Origin: Corynebacterium sp. MSK041
Lineage (GTDB): Bacteria > Actinomycetota > Actinomycetes > Mycobacteriales > Mycobacteriaceae
Direction of reading: 5' to 3'
Length of the DNA: 64,000 nt
Assembly: GCF_030232265.1 (NCBI RefSeq)
Contig: NZ_JASPJK010000002.1
Span: 186,001 to 250,000, forward strand
Shown: in pieces, positions 21,934 to 32,717 of the stretch
How positions within the stretch are numbered: the first letter of the stretch is position 1
How the letters are laid out: every line of letters starts with the position of its first letter
Notes under the pieces: generated by a model
What the model was told of the DNA's origin: nothing
What the model saw: only the letters and a program-made list of their open reading frames with translations
Database searches by the model: none
Program-made: the position numbers and the translations under genes

Positions 21934-23580
21934 TTAGTCACGCTTCTGCGACTTGCGAGAAATGGTGAGCTTGTTCTTGGACACCTCATCGGAATCCAAA
22001 GCCTCAGCTTCCGGCTCACGCACGATGTGCTCGTCGTCGGAGGTCTGGAAGGACGCAGCGAAGCGCTCATTGGCGCTGAGCAGCGTTGCCTGGGACTCGT
22101 CGGAAAGCGCTGCACCACCGTCGATCTGCGCGTAGACCTCAGGAGCCTCGGCGCGGATGAACTCATGGAGCTCTGCCTCGTAACGGCGAACGTCAGCGAC
22201 GGGAACGGAGTCGAAGACGCCCTCGTTAGCGAGGAAGATGGAGATGATCTGGAACTCCACCGGCTGTGGCGAGTTCTCAGACTGCTTCAGCAGCTCAACG
22301 AGGCGCTGGCCACGCTCGAGCTGACGCTTGGACGCATCATCCAGGTCAGAGGCGAACGCCGCGAAGGACTCGAGGTCGCGGTATGCGGCCAGGTCCAGAC
22401 GCAGGTTACCGGCAACCTTCTTCATACCCTTGGTCTGCGCTGCGCCACCGACACGGGACACGGAGATACCCACGTCAATAGCCGGGCGCACACCCTGGTT
22501 GAAGAGGTCGGACTGGAGGAAGCACTGACCATCCGTAATCGAGATGACGTTGGTCGGAATGAAGGCACCGACGTCGTTCGCCTTGGTCTCGATGATCGGA
22601 AGTGCGGTCAGGGAACCTGCACCCAACTCGTCGTTCAGCTTCGCTGCACGCTCCAACAGGCGGGAGTGCAGGTAGAAGACGTCACCCGGGTAAGCCTCGC
22701 GGCCCGGCGGACGACGCAGCAGCAGCGAGATGGCACGGTATGCCTCAGCCTGCTTGGTCAGATCATCGTAGATAACCAGGACGTGGTTGCCCTGGTACAT
22801 CCAGTGCTGGCCCAGTGCTGCACCTGCGAACGGTGCAAGCCACTTGAAGCCTGCGGAATCAGAGGCCGGAGCAGCCACGATGGTGGTGTACTCCAGAGCG
22901 CCGTTCTCCTCGAGGGTGCGGCGCACACCTGCGATGGTCGAGCCCTTCTGGCCGATAGCGACATAGATACAACGAACCTGCTTGTTCTTGTCGCCGGTCT
23001 CCCAGAAAGCCCTCTGGTTAAGGATGGTGTCGATGCAGACCGCGGTCTTACCGGTCTTGCGGTCACCAATGATCAGCTGGCGCTGGCCACGGCCGATCGG
23101 GGTCATCGCGTCAATAGCCTTGATGCCAGTCTGCATCGGCTCCTCGACCGGCTGACGGTCAAGCACGCCTGCAGCCTGAAGCTCCAGCACACGCTCTTCG
23201 TCGGACTCGATCGGGCCCAGGCCGTCAATCGGCTGACCCAGTGGGTTGATCACGCGGCCGAGGAAGTTATCCCCAACCGGGATGGACAGGACCTCTCCGG
23301 TCCTCACAACTTTGTCGCCCTCGGAAATCGTCTCAAAATTGCCCAAGACCACGACACCAATGGAGTCGGTCTCAAGGTTCTGAGCGACGCCAATGACGCC
23401 ATTCGGGAACTCAAGCAGCTCGTTGGTCATGCAGCCCGGCAGCCCGGAAACCTGGGCAATACCATCTGCAGCCGACGTCACCGCGCCGACCTCCTCACGG
23501 GAGGCCTCCGCGGAGTAGCTCGAGGTGTAGTTCGCTATCGCGCTACGGATCTCATCGGAGGAGATCGTCAGCTCCGCCAT
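21934..23580 (-). CDS. atpA: F1 ATP synthase alpha subunit
   Basis: Non-catalytic nucleotide-binding subunit of 548 aa. Walker A is [35 protein letters not shown] and [20 protein letters not shown] are conserved. The C-terminal tail (about 510-548) is charged and extends beyond the E. coli protein, as in mycobacteria and corynebacteria where it suppresses ATP hydrolysis. The ATG at 23580 ([11 protein letters not shown]) is chosen because GCAGGAAG precedes it; an upstream in-frame start at 23613 is less likely. Confidence 0.97.
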   Translation of the reverse strand: MAELTISSDEIRSAIANYTSSYSAEASREEVGAVTSAADGIAQVSGLPGCMTNELLEFPNGVIGVAQNLETDSIGVVVLGNFETISEGDKVVRTGEVLSIPVGDNFLGRVINPLGQPIDGLGPIESDEERVLELQAAGVLDRQPVEEPMQTGIKAIDAMTPIGRGQRQLIIGDRKTGKTAVCIDTILNQRAFWETGDKNKQVRCIYVAIGQKGSTIAGVRRTLEENGALEYTTIVAAPASDSAGFKWLAPFAGAALGQHWMYQGNHVLVIYDDLTKQAEAYRAISLLLRRPPGREAYPGDVFYLHSRLLERAAKLNDELGAGSLTALPIIETKANDVGAFIPTNVISITDGQCFLQSDLFNQGVRPAIDVGISVSRVGGAAQTKGMKKVAGNLRLDLAAYRDLESFAAFASDLDDASKRQLERGQRLVELLKQSENSPQPVEFQIISIFLANEGVFDSVPVADVRRYEAELHEFIRAEAPEVYAQIDGGAALSDESQATLLSANERFAASFQTSDDEHIVREPEAEALDSDEVSKNKLTISRKSQKRD

Positions 23581-23622
23581 GTTCTTCCTGCTCTCGGTAG
23601 ATTCTTCCAGCATATTTTTGTT

Positions 23623-24462
23623 CTAGTAAGCCGTGTTGGCAGCCATGTCGGCACGCAGGCGGGCAAGCTTGCCTCGCGTGGAGCCGTCAATCTGCTCGTC
23701 GCCAACGCGGATGGTCACACCGCCGAGGAGGCTGGGGTCAACCTCAGTGTGGATAGCCATCTCGCGGCCGTAAATCTTGCCTAGCTTTTCTGCCAATGCG
23801 TCGCGCTGAGAAGCGGAAAGCTCCGTAGCAGAGGTGACCTCTGCAACAGTCTTGCCGGTCAACTCGGCCGATTCACGGGAAATGCCCGCGATATCGTCGA
23901 CCGGGTTCTTCTCGGGACGACCCACCACCTGGAGCGCCAGGGCCTCGGTGTACATGGACACCTTGCCGTAGAGCACGTTGGCCAGAAGGGATCGCTTCTG
24001 GTCTGCGGTGGCAGTGCGGTCGGACAGCAGCTGGGTGAGTTCGCTTTCGCGCTCGAGGAGGCGGGAAAGTGCGAAGAGCTCCTCTTCAACAGTTTCCAAC
24101 TTGCCTTCGCTCTCTGCGCCGCGCAGAAGTGCGCGACGGCCCAGGTGGACGAGTCCTGCACGGAACTCGCGCGGCGTGGACCAGACCTGTGCTGCTGCCT
24201 CACGCAGGATGTTCAACGTTGGCTCGGCGACTTTACCGCCGAAAACCTCACTGATGATCCCGGTGCGCTGCTCTTCCTTGAGGGAAGCATCAGCAACGGC
24301 GACGCGCAGGGTGCGGTCCTTCTCAAGCTGGTCCACAACGAGGAACAGCTCGGTGCCGGTCTGGGCTGCTACGGAAACGGTGTCAGCGCTGTCGGTGTCG
24401 CGGATGAACGCGTCCAGTTTCTGCGCGACATTCGACAGTGCTTCGCGGCTCGCTGCTCTCAT
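23623..24462 (-). CDS. atpH: F1 ATP synthase delta subunit
   Basis: Peripheral-stalk delta subunit of 279 aa linking F1 to the b subunits. It is longer than the E. coli protein (177 aa), as in other corynebacteria. The N-terminus MRAASREALSNVAQKLDAFI and the C-terminal beta region (IYGREMAIHTEVDPSLLGGV, IDGSTRGKLARLRADM) fit the family. The ATG at 24462 follows a TGAGGG ribosome-binding site; a GTG at 24474 overlapping the atpF stop is an alternative start. Confidence 0.94.
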   Translation of the reverse strand: MRAASREALSNVAQKLDAFIRDTDSADTVSVAAQTGTELFLVVDQLEKDRTLRVAVADASLKEEQRTGIISEVFGGKVAEPTLNILREAAAQVWSTPREFRAGLVHLGRRALLRGAESEGKLETVEEELFALSRLLERESELTQLLSDRTATADQKRSLLANVLYGKVSMYTEALALQVVGRPEKNPVDDIAGISRESAELTGKTVAEVTSATELSASQRDALAEKLGKIYGREMAIHTEVDPSLLGGVTIRVGDEQIDGSTRGKLARLRADMAANTAY

Positions 24463-24470
24463 CGACGCCC

Positions 24471-25052
24471 TCACTTCCGGGTAGCCGAGCGTGCGGACAC
24501 GGTGTCCAGCTGGCTCAGGAAGTTGTCGATGGTGTTGGAGCGGCGGGTGGAATCCGACAACTCAGTGCCGAGGAGTTCCTCGGCGAGGTTGATGGAGTTC
24601 TGGCCCAGCTCGTTGCGAAGCTCTGCGACGACCTGCTCACGCGAGGCCAGCAGCTGCTTCTCACCGGATTCGACAATGCGACGGGACTCTTCCTCAGCCT
24701 TGGTGCGTGCCTCTGCTTCAATCTCCTTGCCCTTTTGACGGGCAGCTTCGCGGATCTCAGCAGCTTCGGCGCGTGCCTCAGCGAGTTGAGCGTTGTTCTT
24801 TTCCAGAGCAGCCTTGGCCTGTGCTTGTGCGGTCTCAGCCCGCTCGATACCGCCCTTGATCTTGTCTTCGCGCTCCGCGAGCACTTCCTGGAACTTCGGA
24901 AGCACAAACTTCCAGAAGAGGAGGAAGATCACGAGGAAGACGACGAGAGACCAGACGATGTCGTAAGCCTTCGGCAGCAGGATGGAGTTACCGCCCTCAA
25001 GCGGCGACTGCTCTGCCCCCTCGGCTGCAAGTAGGTAGATGACGTTCGTCAT
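24471..25052 (-). CDS. atpF: Fo ATP synthase b subunit
   Basis: Membrane-anchored stator subunit of 193 aa. One transmembrane helix lies at about 33-50 ([20 protein letters not shown]), followed by a long charged coiled coil ([20 protein letters not shown] onward) to the C-terminus. CAGGAGCACCGC provides the ribosome-binding site. It ends at or just before the atpH start. Confidence 0.96.
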   Translation of the reverse strand: MTNVIYLLAAEGAEQSPLEGGNSILLPKAYDIVWSLVVFLVIFLLFWKFVLPKFQEVLAEREDKIKGGIERAETAQAQAKAALEKNNAQLAEARAEAAEIREAARQKGKEIEAEARTKAEEESRRIVESGEKQLLASREQVVAELRNELGQNSINLAEELLGTELSDSTRRSNTIDNFLSQLDTVSARSATRK

Positions 25053-25105
25053 GCGGTGCTCCTGATCTAAATGGTTTTATGAAACTTCTGGGTTAAGGAG
25101 TTTCT

Positions 25106-25423
<318 letters not shown>

Positions 25424-25456
25424 TCAGTTGGCCAGTGTCAGTCAGTTCGCGCCTGA

Positions 25457-26254
25457 CTAGTGCGAATCTGCGTGCAACGACAGTTCGATGTACACCGCGA
25501 CCAGAAGGGCGAAGATGTACGCCTGCAGGAAGATAACAATCAACTCGTACAGGGTGAACAGGATCGCTGCGATCAGGGTCATGCCACTCAGTGCCGTCCA
25601 AGCGTTCAGCTGCCAGAAGAAGAAGTTCGTAGCAGAGTACAGAAGGACGAGAATGATGTGGCCAGCCAGGAAGTTCGCCATAAGACGAAGAGCCAGGGTG
25701 ACCGGTCGCAGAATGAATGTCGAGAAGAACTCGATCGGCACCACCAGAAGGTGAAGCGCCGGAGGCAAGTTAGGAATCACGAGTGAGTGCTTCACGTATT
25801 TGCCGAAGCCGTGACGGGCTGCGCCCGCGTAGATCATGGTGATGTACCCGACCACTGCCAGCACGATCGGAAGACCGATACGGGAGCTAGGCGAAATGTT
25901 CAGGCCAGGAATGATCGTGGCCACGTTCATGAAAAGCACTGTGAAGAAGATCGTGGCGATAACCGGAAGGAATCGACGACCCTCCTTCTTGCCCAAGATG
26001 TCCTCAGCGATGTGCAGACGGACGAAGTCCACTGCGACCTCACCAAGGTTTTGCAGACCCGACGGAACCAGCTTGGGGTTCCGGAAGGCGATTGCAAAAA
26101 GAACCACAAGGATGAGCGCCATAACCAGGCGCACAATCATGATGCGGTCCAGCGCGAACCAACCGCCGAGGAAGTCCTCCCCCAGCATTTGGCCGTAGTA
26201 TTGCCCCGGGAAAAATTCTGGGTCCAGTTCGGGTGCGTGGAAGCTACCCTTCAT
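25457..26254 (-). CDS. atpB: Fo ATP synthase a subunit
   Basis: Stator membrane subunit of 265 aa forming the proton half-channels. About five or six helices are visible; conserved parts include PELDPEFFPG, PSGLQNLGEVAVDFVRLHI and RPVTLALRLMANFLAGHII, which contains the essential arginine facing the c-ring. I chose the ATG at 26254 (MKGSFHAPELDPEFF) because homologues start near this motif; in-frame codons continue up to 26365 without a ribosome-binding site. It is the first Fo gene after the atpI-like gene. Confidence 0.94.
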   Translation of the reverse strand: MKGSFHAPELDPEFFPGQYYGQMLGEDFLGGWFALDRIMIVRLVMALILVVLFAIAFRNPKLVPSGLQNLGEVAVDFVRLHIAEDILGKKEGRRFLPVIATIFFTVLFMNVATIIPGLNISPSSRIGLPIVLAVVGYITMIYAGAARHGFGKYVKHSLVIPNLPPALHLLVVPIEFFSTFILRPVTLALRLMANFLAGHIILVLLYSATNFFFWQLNAWTALSGMTLIAAILFTLYELIVIFLQAYIFALLVAVYIELSLHADSH

Positions 26255-26629
26255 GGCCAAAGTTGCAACGCTCAGCGTTCTCTCCCGTTCTCGGGCCGCA
26301 CAATTTTCATGTGCGGTGCGATGGACGTCTTCAAAATCTGCCATCCGCGGCGGACTCCGTCGCACATCAGCTACCGCGGTGCAGGGGATGATCTAGAAGA
26401 AGCGGGCGGATAACCCCAAAAGGTGTAGCTCTCTCCTTCTAACCCGCGATTAGCCTATCAGCCGTTCGACATAATCGGGCATGTTGGGGGGAGCTTGTCG
26501 CACCCGAAAGTGGGCACTAAGCAATTAAGACGCATTCAGACTGGTCAAAGGGGTTTGTTAGCTCAGTCACAGGAGCCCAACAGGGGGAGAGAAAAAGACG
26601 CCCGCATCCTACCCCAGCTATCCCGCGTC
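26255..26629 (-). other. Non-coding region between atpI-like gene and atpB
   Basis: About 375 bp with no credible gene. On the minus strand, TAGGCTAAT-like sequence near 26445-26460 is a candidate -10 region for an atpBEFHAGDC promoter, giving a leader of about 190 nt. No strong hairpin or riboswitch-like structure is evident by eye. Confidence 0.4.
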
Positions 26630-27073
26630 CTACCCCACGTAGGTGGCGCGCGTGGTCATGATGCCCCAGACTTCAGAGCCCAAAACAACGATGAGCGCCA
26701 GGATGACAGTCACGCCGAGCGCAGCAGTGTCGTAAAAATCCATGCCGCGCAGTACAAAGAGCACCGCGATCAGCACGACGAGCTTGAGCATCCAGCTTCC
26801 CAGCACGACAGCCATCGTGGTGCTTGGTGTCGTATTCGCAGTAGCCAACACCGAAATCACCGTAAGAAGAACGAATCCGCCACCGATTGCGGCGCCAATG
26901 AGCACGCCCCAAATACCGGGCAAATCCCGCATCCCACCCCAGATAGCCAGAGAGACGATGGTGAGAACAACAAGCGCCCAGCCACCGAGCTTAAGGGCGC
27001 GCTTGAGGGGCGCCTGCGGGTCGTCGAAGTCAGCGGGATTGGATGCGGGGGTGGTTGAGGAAGTCACGGGCAC
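26630..27073 (-). CDS. AtpI-like integral membrane protein
   Basis: Protein of 147 aa with four hydrophobic helices after a cytoplasmic N-terminus rich in Ser, Thr and Pro. Position directly upstream of atpB and the four-helix layout match the ATP synthase I/AtpI-like assembly factors of corynebacteria. It starts with GTG (27073) 5 nt after wecA and may be co-transcribed with it. A role in c-ring assembly is inferred from family and position. Confidence 0.78.
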   Translation of the reverse strand: MPVTSSTTPASNPADFDDPQAPLKRALKLGGWALVVLTIVSLAIWGGMRDLPGIWGVLIGAAIGGGFVLLTVISVLATANTTPSTTMAVVLGSWMLKLVVLIAVLFVLRGMDFYDTAALGVTVILALIVVLGSEVWGIMTTRATYVG

Positions 27074-27078
27074 AGATT

Positions 27079-28227
27079 CTACCTATCTGGACTGACGGGG
27101 CCGATCTTGCCCTGAAGCACTGGCACAGCCGTGGCGGCTGCTGCAAGCACAACCGCCACGATGAGCACCATGGCGGCGTAGCGCGCGGGAATGATGGAGA
27201 AGCTCACCGCACCAAAGCCAATGGCGGACACCCACATGTACAGCACTAGGACCGTGCGACGGTGAGTGTGACCGAGGGCAAGCAACCGGTGGTGGATGTG
27301 CTGCCGGTCGGCCGAAAAGGGGCTTTTCCCCTGGGAGACACGCCTAACTACCGCCATGATGAGATCAGCCACCGGTAGTGCAATCGCCGCGAGGACAACA
27401 ATGAAGGGGCTGATCAAAGCGACGAAGTCTGCCGTGCCGTACAGGGCCATGTTGATCTTGCCGGAAGCCGAAATGGAAGCGGCGGACAGCAGCAGACCAA
27501 TGAGCATGGCGCCGGTATCCCCCATGAATATTCGGGCGGGTTCAAAGTTGTGTGGCAGGATGCCTGCACACATTCCCACCATGCCGGCGCAGATGATTGC
27601 AGGCGGGTAGGCGGAGACTGCCCCACCTTGGTCATGGAGCAGCGTCAGAGAAAACAGCAAGATCGCGCCACCGGCGATAAGCCCCAGCCCGGCGCACAAC
27701 CCATCGATACCGTCGACAAAGTTGAAGGCATTCACCAAGGTCACTGTGATGAGCGTGGACAGGATGATGCCCTGGGTGCGGTCGAGGATGAGGGTGGTGC
27801 CACCGTCGATAGGCAAAAAAATGATGTTGTAGGACAGGCCCATCACGGAGACAGTAAGGGCCGCCAACACCTGCCCAGCGAATTTGGCTAACGCGCCGAG
27901 TTCATAGAGATCGTCAATAATGCCCACGACCACGATGAGGAAGGCACCCACGACAACCGCTGTCATCTCAGGTGTGACGGGGGCGAAACCGCGGGTGAGC
28001 GCAGGCAGTTGCAACGCTAGGAAGACACCGGATAAGAAGCCCGTGAACATGGCCACGCCACCCAAACTTGGGGTGGGTTGCGTGTGTACATCACGCGCAC
28101 GGATCTCTGCGACACGGCCGGTGCGCACGAGATAGGAGCGCACAGGTCCAGTAGCCAGGTAGGTGATCACGGCCGCGACCAGAATGACCAAACCCAGCTC
28201 GCGCAGGGGGACGCCAGTTCCCGTCAT
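27079..28227 (-). CDS. wecA: Polyprenyl-phosphate N-acetylglucosaminyl-1-phosphate transferase (WecA)
   Basis: WecA transfers GlcNAc-1-phosphate from UDP-GlcNAc to decaprenyl phosphate, the first step of arabinogalactan linker synthesis in mycolata. The 382-aa protein has about eleven transmembrane helices. Active-site loops visible are GIIDDLYELG (DDxxD-like), VNAFNFVDGIDGLCAG, FMGDTGAML and SADRQHIHHRLLALGH (HxxHH). It follows tsaC on the minus strand with 3 nt between them, in the same order as in C. glutamicum. Confidence 0.94.
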   Translation of the reverse strand: MTGTGVPLRELGLVILVAAVITYLATGPVRSYLVRTGRVAEIRARDVHTQPTPSLGGVAMFTGFLSGVFLALQLPALTRGFAPVTPEMTAVVVGAFLIVVVGIIDDLYELGALAKFAGQVLAALTVSVMGLSYNIIFLPIDGGTTLILDRTQGIILSTLITVTLVNAFNFVDGIDGLCAGLGLIAGGAILLFSLTLLHDQGGAVSAYPPAIICAGMVGMCAGILPHNFEPARIFMGDTGAMLIGLLLSAASISASGKINMALYGTADFVALISPFIVVLAAIALPVADLIMAVVRRVSQGKSPFSADRQHIHHRLLALGHTHRRTVLVLYMWVSAIGFGAVSFSIIPARYAAMVLIVAVVLAAAATAVPVLQGKIGPVSPDR

Positions 28228-28230
28228 AGG

Positions 28231-28896
28231 TTAGCGGTCCTTCCGCCGCAGATCCTCCGGGTCAATGCCCAGCACTTCACCAATGCGTTCCGGGGAGATA
28301 GCACCTTCACGCAGAATCACAGGACGAGGTCCGGAAATATCAATGATGGTGGAGGGCTCCCCCACCTCCGCTTGGCCGCCGTCAAGGTACGTCTGCACGG
28401 CTTCACCAAATTGGTTGCGCGCGCCAACGGCGGTAACAGCGGGTGGCTGGCCGGAGATGTTCGCGCTCGACACAGCCATCGGGCCGACTTCACGCAGCAG
28501 CTCAATAGCAACCGGCTGCAGCGGCATACGCAGAAGGACGGTGCCGCGGGTATCACCCAAGTTCCATGGCAGGGACGGAGCTTCCGGCACCACGATGGAC
28601 AGGCCACCTGGCCAGAACGCCTCGACGAGGGTTTTCGCGGTGTCCGTGAATTCACGCACCAGACCCTGAATCGTGGTCCACGAGCCCACGAGCACCGGAA
28701 TCGGCATGTCCGGTCCACGTCGCTTCGTGGCTAGCAACTTGGCGCAGGCATCCGGGTTGAATGCGTCCGCACCAATTCCATACACGGTATCGGTGGGCAG
28801 CACCACACATTGACCAGCCTTAACGGCGGCTGCTGCGGCTTCAATCCCTTTCTTGCGGCCCTGTGGGTCCAGGCAGTCATACACTCTGCTCGGCAT
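28231..28896 (-). CDS. L-threonylcarbamoyladenylate synthase (TsaC/Sua5 family)
   Basis: Makes threonylcarbamoyl-AMP from threonine, bicarbonate and ATP for t6A37 modification of ANN-decoding tRNAs. The 221-aa protein is YrdC-domain length without the Sua5 C-terminal domain. Seen: VLPTDTVYGIGADAF, the KRR motif in LLATKRRGPDMPIPVLV, and MAVSSANISGQPP. The ATG at 28896 is set by AAAGGAGGATC upstream; the longer frame to 28986 lies inside prmC. The operon is prfA-prmC-tsaC-wecA. Confidence 0.95.
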   Translation of the reverse strand: MPSRVYDCLDPQGRKKGIEAAAAAVKAGQCVVLPTDTVYGIGADAFNPDACAKLLATKRRGPDMPIPVLVGSWTTIQGLVREFTDTAKTLVEAFWPGGLSIVVPEAPSLPWNLGDTRGTVLLRMPLQPVAIELLREVGPMAVSSANISGQPPAVTAVGARNQFGEAVQTYLDGGQAEVGEPSTIIDISGPRPVILREGAISPERIGEVLGIDPEDLRRKDR

Positions 28897-28912
28897 CGGC
28901 GGTGATCCTCCT

Positions 28913-29815
28913 TTAGGGTTGTACCTTACTCGCGGTGACAAACCTGTCCCGTCCAGTGAGGTCTTGTAGGTTGCGAACGTGTTCAAAGCAGCCCTGCTTT
29001 TCGACGAGTTCTCGCGTCACCGCCGCCGTCGAATCATCATGCTCAATCCCCAGCAGCCCACCCGGCATGAGCAATCGTGCTGCCACGGGAATGAGTCCAC
29101 GAATGGCATCCATGCCGTCTGTGCCAGAGAACACTGCTGTTTCCGGATCATGGTAGATCTCCGCAGGAAACAGTCCTGCTTCCTGCGGGACAAAAGGCAC
29201 ATACGGCGGGTTGGACACCACCATGGCAACGCGCCCGGAATACTCACTGAGCAGCTCTGGGTCTGTCATATCGCCCTCGATGACACGTACAGCTGAGCCA
29301 TGCTCGCGTGCATTCTCTTGCGCAGCAGCAACAGCGACGGGCGAAAGATCCACGCCGATCACTTCATCAGCTTGCACACGCTGATCAATGTAGATCGCCA
29401 AGGCACCCGAACCAGTGCCCAGGTCCACGATGATGGACTCAGCCGAGTGGTACTCATGGGTCTCACTGAGCTTTTCAAACTCTGTCACTGCCCATTCGGC
29501 GAGCACTTCCGTTTCCGGGCGTGGAATGAACACTCCCGGCCCGACGGTGAGATCCAAGACACCAAAGGGCGCAGAGCCAATGATGTGCTGCAGGGGCTCG
29601 CGCTTCTCTCGTCGCTTCACGGCTTCGTGAAACTCAGCCGTGAAGGTATCTGGGATCTGGTCCGGGGAATAAAAGCGCAAGGCCAAATGGGATGACTCCC
29701 CTAGCAACGCCGCCGCGATCAAAGTCGCGTCCACGTCGGGGGATGCGATACCGGCGTGGGTGAAGCGGCGCCGGGCATCGTCGATAAGCGATGCGAGCTC
29801 GGGTGAGTTCCAGCG
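28913..29815 (-). CDS. prmC: Release factor glutamine methyltransferase PrmC
   Basis: PrmC methylates the glutamine of the GGQ motif in RF1 and RF2. The SAM-binding motif is VDLGTGSGALAIY and the catalytic/substrate motif is VSNPPYVPF; an N-terminal helical domain (about 1-80) binds the release factor. I place the start at a GTG at 29815, 7 nt after the prfA stop with GCGGAG upstream. An ATG at 29857 would overlap prfA by 35 bp. Pairing with prfA fits the function. Confidence 0.93.
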   Translation of the reverse strand, partial: RWNSPELASLIDDARRRFTHAGIASPDVDATLIAAALLGESSHLALRFYSPDQIPDTFTAEFHEAVKRREKREPLQHIIGSAPFGVLDLTVGPGVFIPRPETEVLAEWAVTEFEKLSETHEYHSAESIIVDLGTGSGALAIYIDQRVQADEVIGVDLSPVAVAAAQENAREHGSAVRVIEGDMTDPELLSEYSGRVAMVVSNPPYVPFVPQEAGLFPAEIYHDPETAVFSGTDGMDAIRGLIPVAARLLMPGGLLGIEHDDSTAAVTRELVEKQGCFEHVRNLQDLTGRDRFVTASKVQP

Positions 29816-29822
29816 CACTGAA

Positions 29823-30902
29823 CTAGTGCTCCGCCTCGAGTCGTTCTTGGCGCTCATGCGTCTGAAGAGCCGTGATCAGGTCATCCATATTGCCATCGAG
29901 CACCGAGTCAAGGTTGTTGGCTTTAAACCCGATGCGGTGATCCGAAATGCGATTCTCCGGCCAGTTGTAGGTGCGGATGCGTTCCGAGCGGTCCATGTTG
30001 CGTACTTGCGAAGCACGGCCCTCAGCAGCTTCTGCCTCTGCCTTCTCACGCTCGATCTGCTCGAGGCGTGCCTGCAGAACTTGCATTGCGCGCGCACGGT
30101 TTTGAATCTGCGAACGCTCCTTCTGACAGGTCACCACAATGCCCGTGGGCAAGTGGGTGATACGCACAGCAGAGTCCGTCGTGTTGACGCCCTGGCCGCC
30201 CTTACCGGACGAACGGTAAACGTCGATACGAAGGTCCTTCTCATCGATCTGAACGTCACCGACCTCTTCGGTCTCCGGGAAGACGTAGACGCCAGCCGCG
30301 GACGTCTGAATGCGGCCCTGCGATTCAGTCACGGGGATGCGCTGCACACGGTGCACGCCACCCTCGAACTTCAGCATGGACCATGCGCCATCACGCGACG
30401 GGTTCTTCATGGTCACAGACACCGTCATGTCCTTCACGCCACCGAGATCAGACTCGGAGACATCCAAGACATCCCAGCTCAACCCGTGCTTCTCGGCGTA
30501 CTTCTGGTACATGCGGGCAAGATCGGCTGCGAACAGCGCAGCCTCTTCCCCACCGGCGCCGGCTTTGATCTCCATGATCACGTCATCCGGATCATGCTCA
30601 TCGCGTGGAGCCAGCAGATCGGCCAGCTCCTCCTCCAGGCGGACAATCTCACTTTCAAGGCGGGTTGCCTCTTCAGCGAATTCCTTGTCCTCGGCGGCCA
30701 TTTCTTTGGCGGCCTCATGGTCCTCTCGGGCCTGGTTGAGGTCATTGTTCACGTTGATGATCGGCTGCAGCTGCGCATAGCGCTTGGACAGCTTGCGGAA
30801 CAAGTCCTGGTCGCCGACAACCTCTGGGTCTGACATCTGGGCTTGGATGCCCTGGTATTCAGACACATAGTCATCAACGAGCGATACGTGTGATCCGGCC
30901 AT
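29823..30902 (-). CDS. prfA: Peptide chain release factor 1
   Basis: RF1 of 359 aa recognises UAA and UAG and triggers peptide release. The codon-recognition tripeptide is PVT in [10 protein letters not shown] (the PxT motif of RF1), and the catalytic GGQ is in [17 protein letters not shown]. The N-terminal helical domain and C-terminal tail ending RLEAEH are normal. The ATG directly follows the rho stop (TAAATG), indicating translational coupling. Confidence 0.97.
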   Translation of the reverse strand: MAGSHVSLVDDYVSEYQGIQAQMSDPEVVGDQDLFRKLSKRYAQLQPIINVNNDLNQAREDHEAAKEMAAEDKEFAEEATRLESEIVRLEEELADLLAPRDEHDPDDVIMEIKAGAGGEEAALFAADLARMYQKYAEKHGLSWDVLDVSESDLGGVKDMTVSVTMKNPSRDGAWSMLKFEGGVHRVQRIPVTESQGRIQTSAAGVYVFPETEEVGDVQIDEKDLRIDVYRSSGKGGQGVNTTDSAVRITHLPTGIVVTCQKERSQIQNRARAMQVLQARLEQIEREKAEAEAAEGRASQVRNMDRSERIRTYNWPENRISDHRIGFKANNLDSVLDGNMDDLITALQTHERQERLEAEH

Positions 30903-32717
30903 TTACTGGTACTCCTCCGTGTCCACATCAGCGGCCATCGGCGCCGACTGCGCGACACCAACGAGGAACTCACCGTTCGTCTTGGTCTTCTTCAGCTGCT
31001 TGATCAGCAGATCAATCGCGGCCTGCGGGTCCAGTGCGGAGAGGATGCGACGCAGCTTGTGCATGACGCGGACTTCCTCCGGGGCGAGCAGCAGCTCGTC
31101 CTTTCGGGTACCGGATGGGTTGACGTCCACAGCCGGGAACACGCGACGCTCCGCGATCTTGCGGTCGAGCTTGAGCTCCGCGTTACCGGTGCCCTTGAAC
31201 TCCTCGAAGATCACCGTGTCACCAGCAGAACCGGTCTCCACCATCGCCGTGGCGATGATGGTCAGCGAGCCACCGTCCTCGATATTGCGGGCGGCACCCA
31301 GGAAACGCTTCGGCGGGTACAGCGCGTTCGAGTCCACACCACCAGACAGGATGCGACCCGATGCCGGCGAGGAGTTGTTGTACGCACGGCCCAGGCGGGT
31401 GATGGAATCCAGCAGGACCACAACGTCTTGACCCATCTCAACCAAGCGCTTGGCGCGCTCGATCGCGAGTTCCGCAACAGCGGTGTGCTCGCTCGGCGGG
31501 CGGTCGAAGGTGGAGGCAATGACCTCCCCCTTGACGGAGCGCTGCATGTCCGTGACTTCCTCCGGGCGCTCATCCACGAGCACAACCATGAGGTAGCACT
31601 CCGGGTTGTTCTGCGCGATTGCATTAGCAATGTTCTGCAAAATCGTCGTCTTACCAGCCTTCGGCGGGGAGACGATGAGTGCACGCTGGCCCTTACCAAT
31701 CGGCATGACCAGGTCGATCACGCGCGTGGTCAGAATGTTCGGCTCCGTTTCCAGGCGCAGACGCTGGTTCGGGTACAGCGGCGTGAGCTTGTGGAACTCG
31801 GGGCGCTGCTTCGCGTCCTCCACGCTCATGCCGTTGATGGAATCCACACGCACCAGCTGGTTGTAGCGCTGGCGGTTACGCCCACTGCCGTGGGAATGGC
31901 TCTGGCCGTTGGCACGAACCTGCCCAATCACCGCATCACCGGCGCGCAGGCCACAGCGGCGCACCAGGTTGTTGTTGATGAACACGTCAGCCTGGTTCGC
32001 CCGGTAACCGGTGGTGCGAACGAACGCTGCATTGTTGTCCACGATGTCCACGATGCCAGCGACTTCCTGCAGATCCTCCGGATCGAAGTCCTGGCCATTG
32101 TTGTGGTTGTTATTGCCACCACCGTTGTGGTTGTCCCGGTTGCGGCGGTTACGGCGACCGCGGCGGCCACGGCGACCATTGCCGTCACCATCGCGGTTGT
32201 CACGGTTGTTCCGACCACCGCGGTTATCCCGGTTGTCACGACCGTCGCGGTCAGAGCCATGATCGTCATTGTTGTCGCGGTTATCGCGGTTGCCACGGTC
32301 TGAGCGGTCGTCGCGGTCCGAGCGATCGTCGTTACGCGAGGAGCTCTCGGAGTTGTCTCCCTGCTCAGCGTGCTTGGCACGGTTCCGGCGGGCGCGGCGG
32401 GCAGCGGAGCGCGACTCATAACGCTGGTCGTCCTTCTCCTGGCCCTGCTCCTTCTGTTCCTTCTGATCAGGCTGTTTTGCCTGCTCTTGAGACTTCTTCG
32501 CACGGCCCTCTTGTGCCGGCGTGTTCTCAGCGGCGGCCTGCTCGCTGGCACGCTGACGTGCGCGCTGCGGCACAGAACCGGTGGTGATGGCCTGAATCAA
32601 TTCACCCTTGCGTAGGGCTGAGGTCCCCCGAAGGCCTTTTTCGGCTGCGATCTTGCGCAGCTCCGGCAGCTTCAGTGATGCGAGGTCTTGGCTCGCGGCA
32701 TTACCCGTATCAGTCAC
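30903..32717 (-). CDS. rho: Transcription termination factor Rho, actinobacterial type with large insertion
   Basis: RNA-dependent helicase of 604 aa. An N-terminal Rho-N helix bundle (LKLPELRKIAAEKGLRG) is followed by a long insertion (about 70-215) of Arg/Asp/Asn/Gly-rich repeats such as RDNRDNRGG and GRRGRRNRRNRD, typical of high-GC actinobacteria and thought to add RNA contacts. The RNA-binding CSD follows (GIVDIVDNNAAFVRTTGY). Walker A is SPPKAGKTTILQ; Walker B is VVVLLDSITR. The GTG at 32717 is set by AAAGGACA upstream. Confidence 0.96.
   Translation of the reverse strand: MTDTGNAASQDLASLKLPELRKIAAEKGLRGTSALRKGELIQAITTGSVPQRARQRASEQAAAENTPAQEGRAKKSQEQAKQPDQKEQKEQGQEKDDQRYESRSAARRARRNRAKHAEQGDNSESSSRNDDRSDRDDRSDRGNRDNRDNNDDHGSDRDGRDNRDNRGGRNNRDNRDGDGNGRRGRRGRRNRRNRDNHNGGGNNNHNNGQDFDPEDLQEVAGIVDIVDNNAAFVRTTGYRANQADVFINNNLVRRCGLRAGDAVIGQVRANGQSHSHGSGRNRQRYNQLVRVDSINGMSVEDAKQRPEFHKLTPLYPNQRLRLETEPNILTTRVIDLVMPIGKGQRALIVSPPKAGKTTILQNIANAIAQNNPECYLMVVLVDERPEEVTDMQRSVKGEVIASTFDRPPSEHTAVAELAIERAKRLVEMGQDVVVLLDSITRLGRAYNNSSPASGRILSGGVDSNALYPPKRFLGAARNIEDGGSLTIIATAMVETGSAGDTVIFEEFKGTGNAELKLDRKIAERRVFPAVDVNPSGTRKDELLLAPEEVRVMHKLRRILSALDPQAAIDLLIKQLKKTKTNGEFLVGVAQSAPMAADVDTEEYQ

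Noticed and set aside
21901..23784. Open frame of 627 codons on the + strand across atpA
   Set aside because: Same antisense effect; atpA on the minus strand is certain.
31928..32551. Repetitive open frames opposite and overlapping the rho insertion
   Set aside because: The DNA repeats come from the Arg/Asp/Asn-rich segment of Rho and produce low-complexity shadows in all frames. This is not a CRISPR array or a separate gene.
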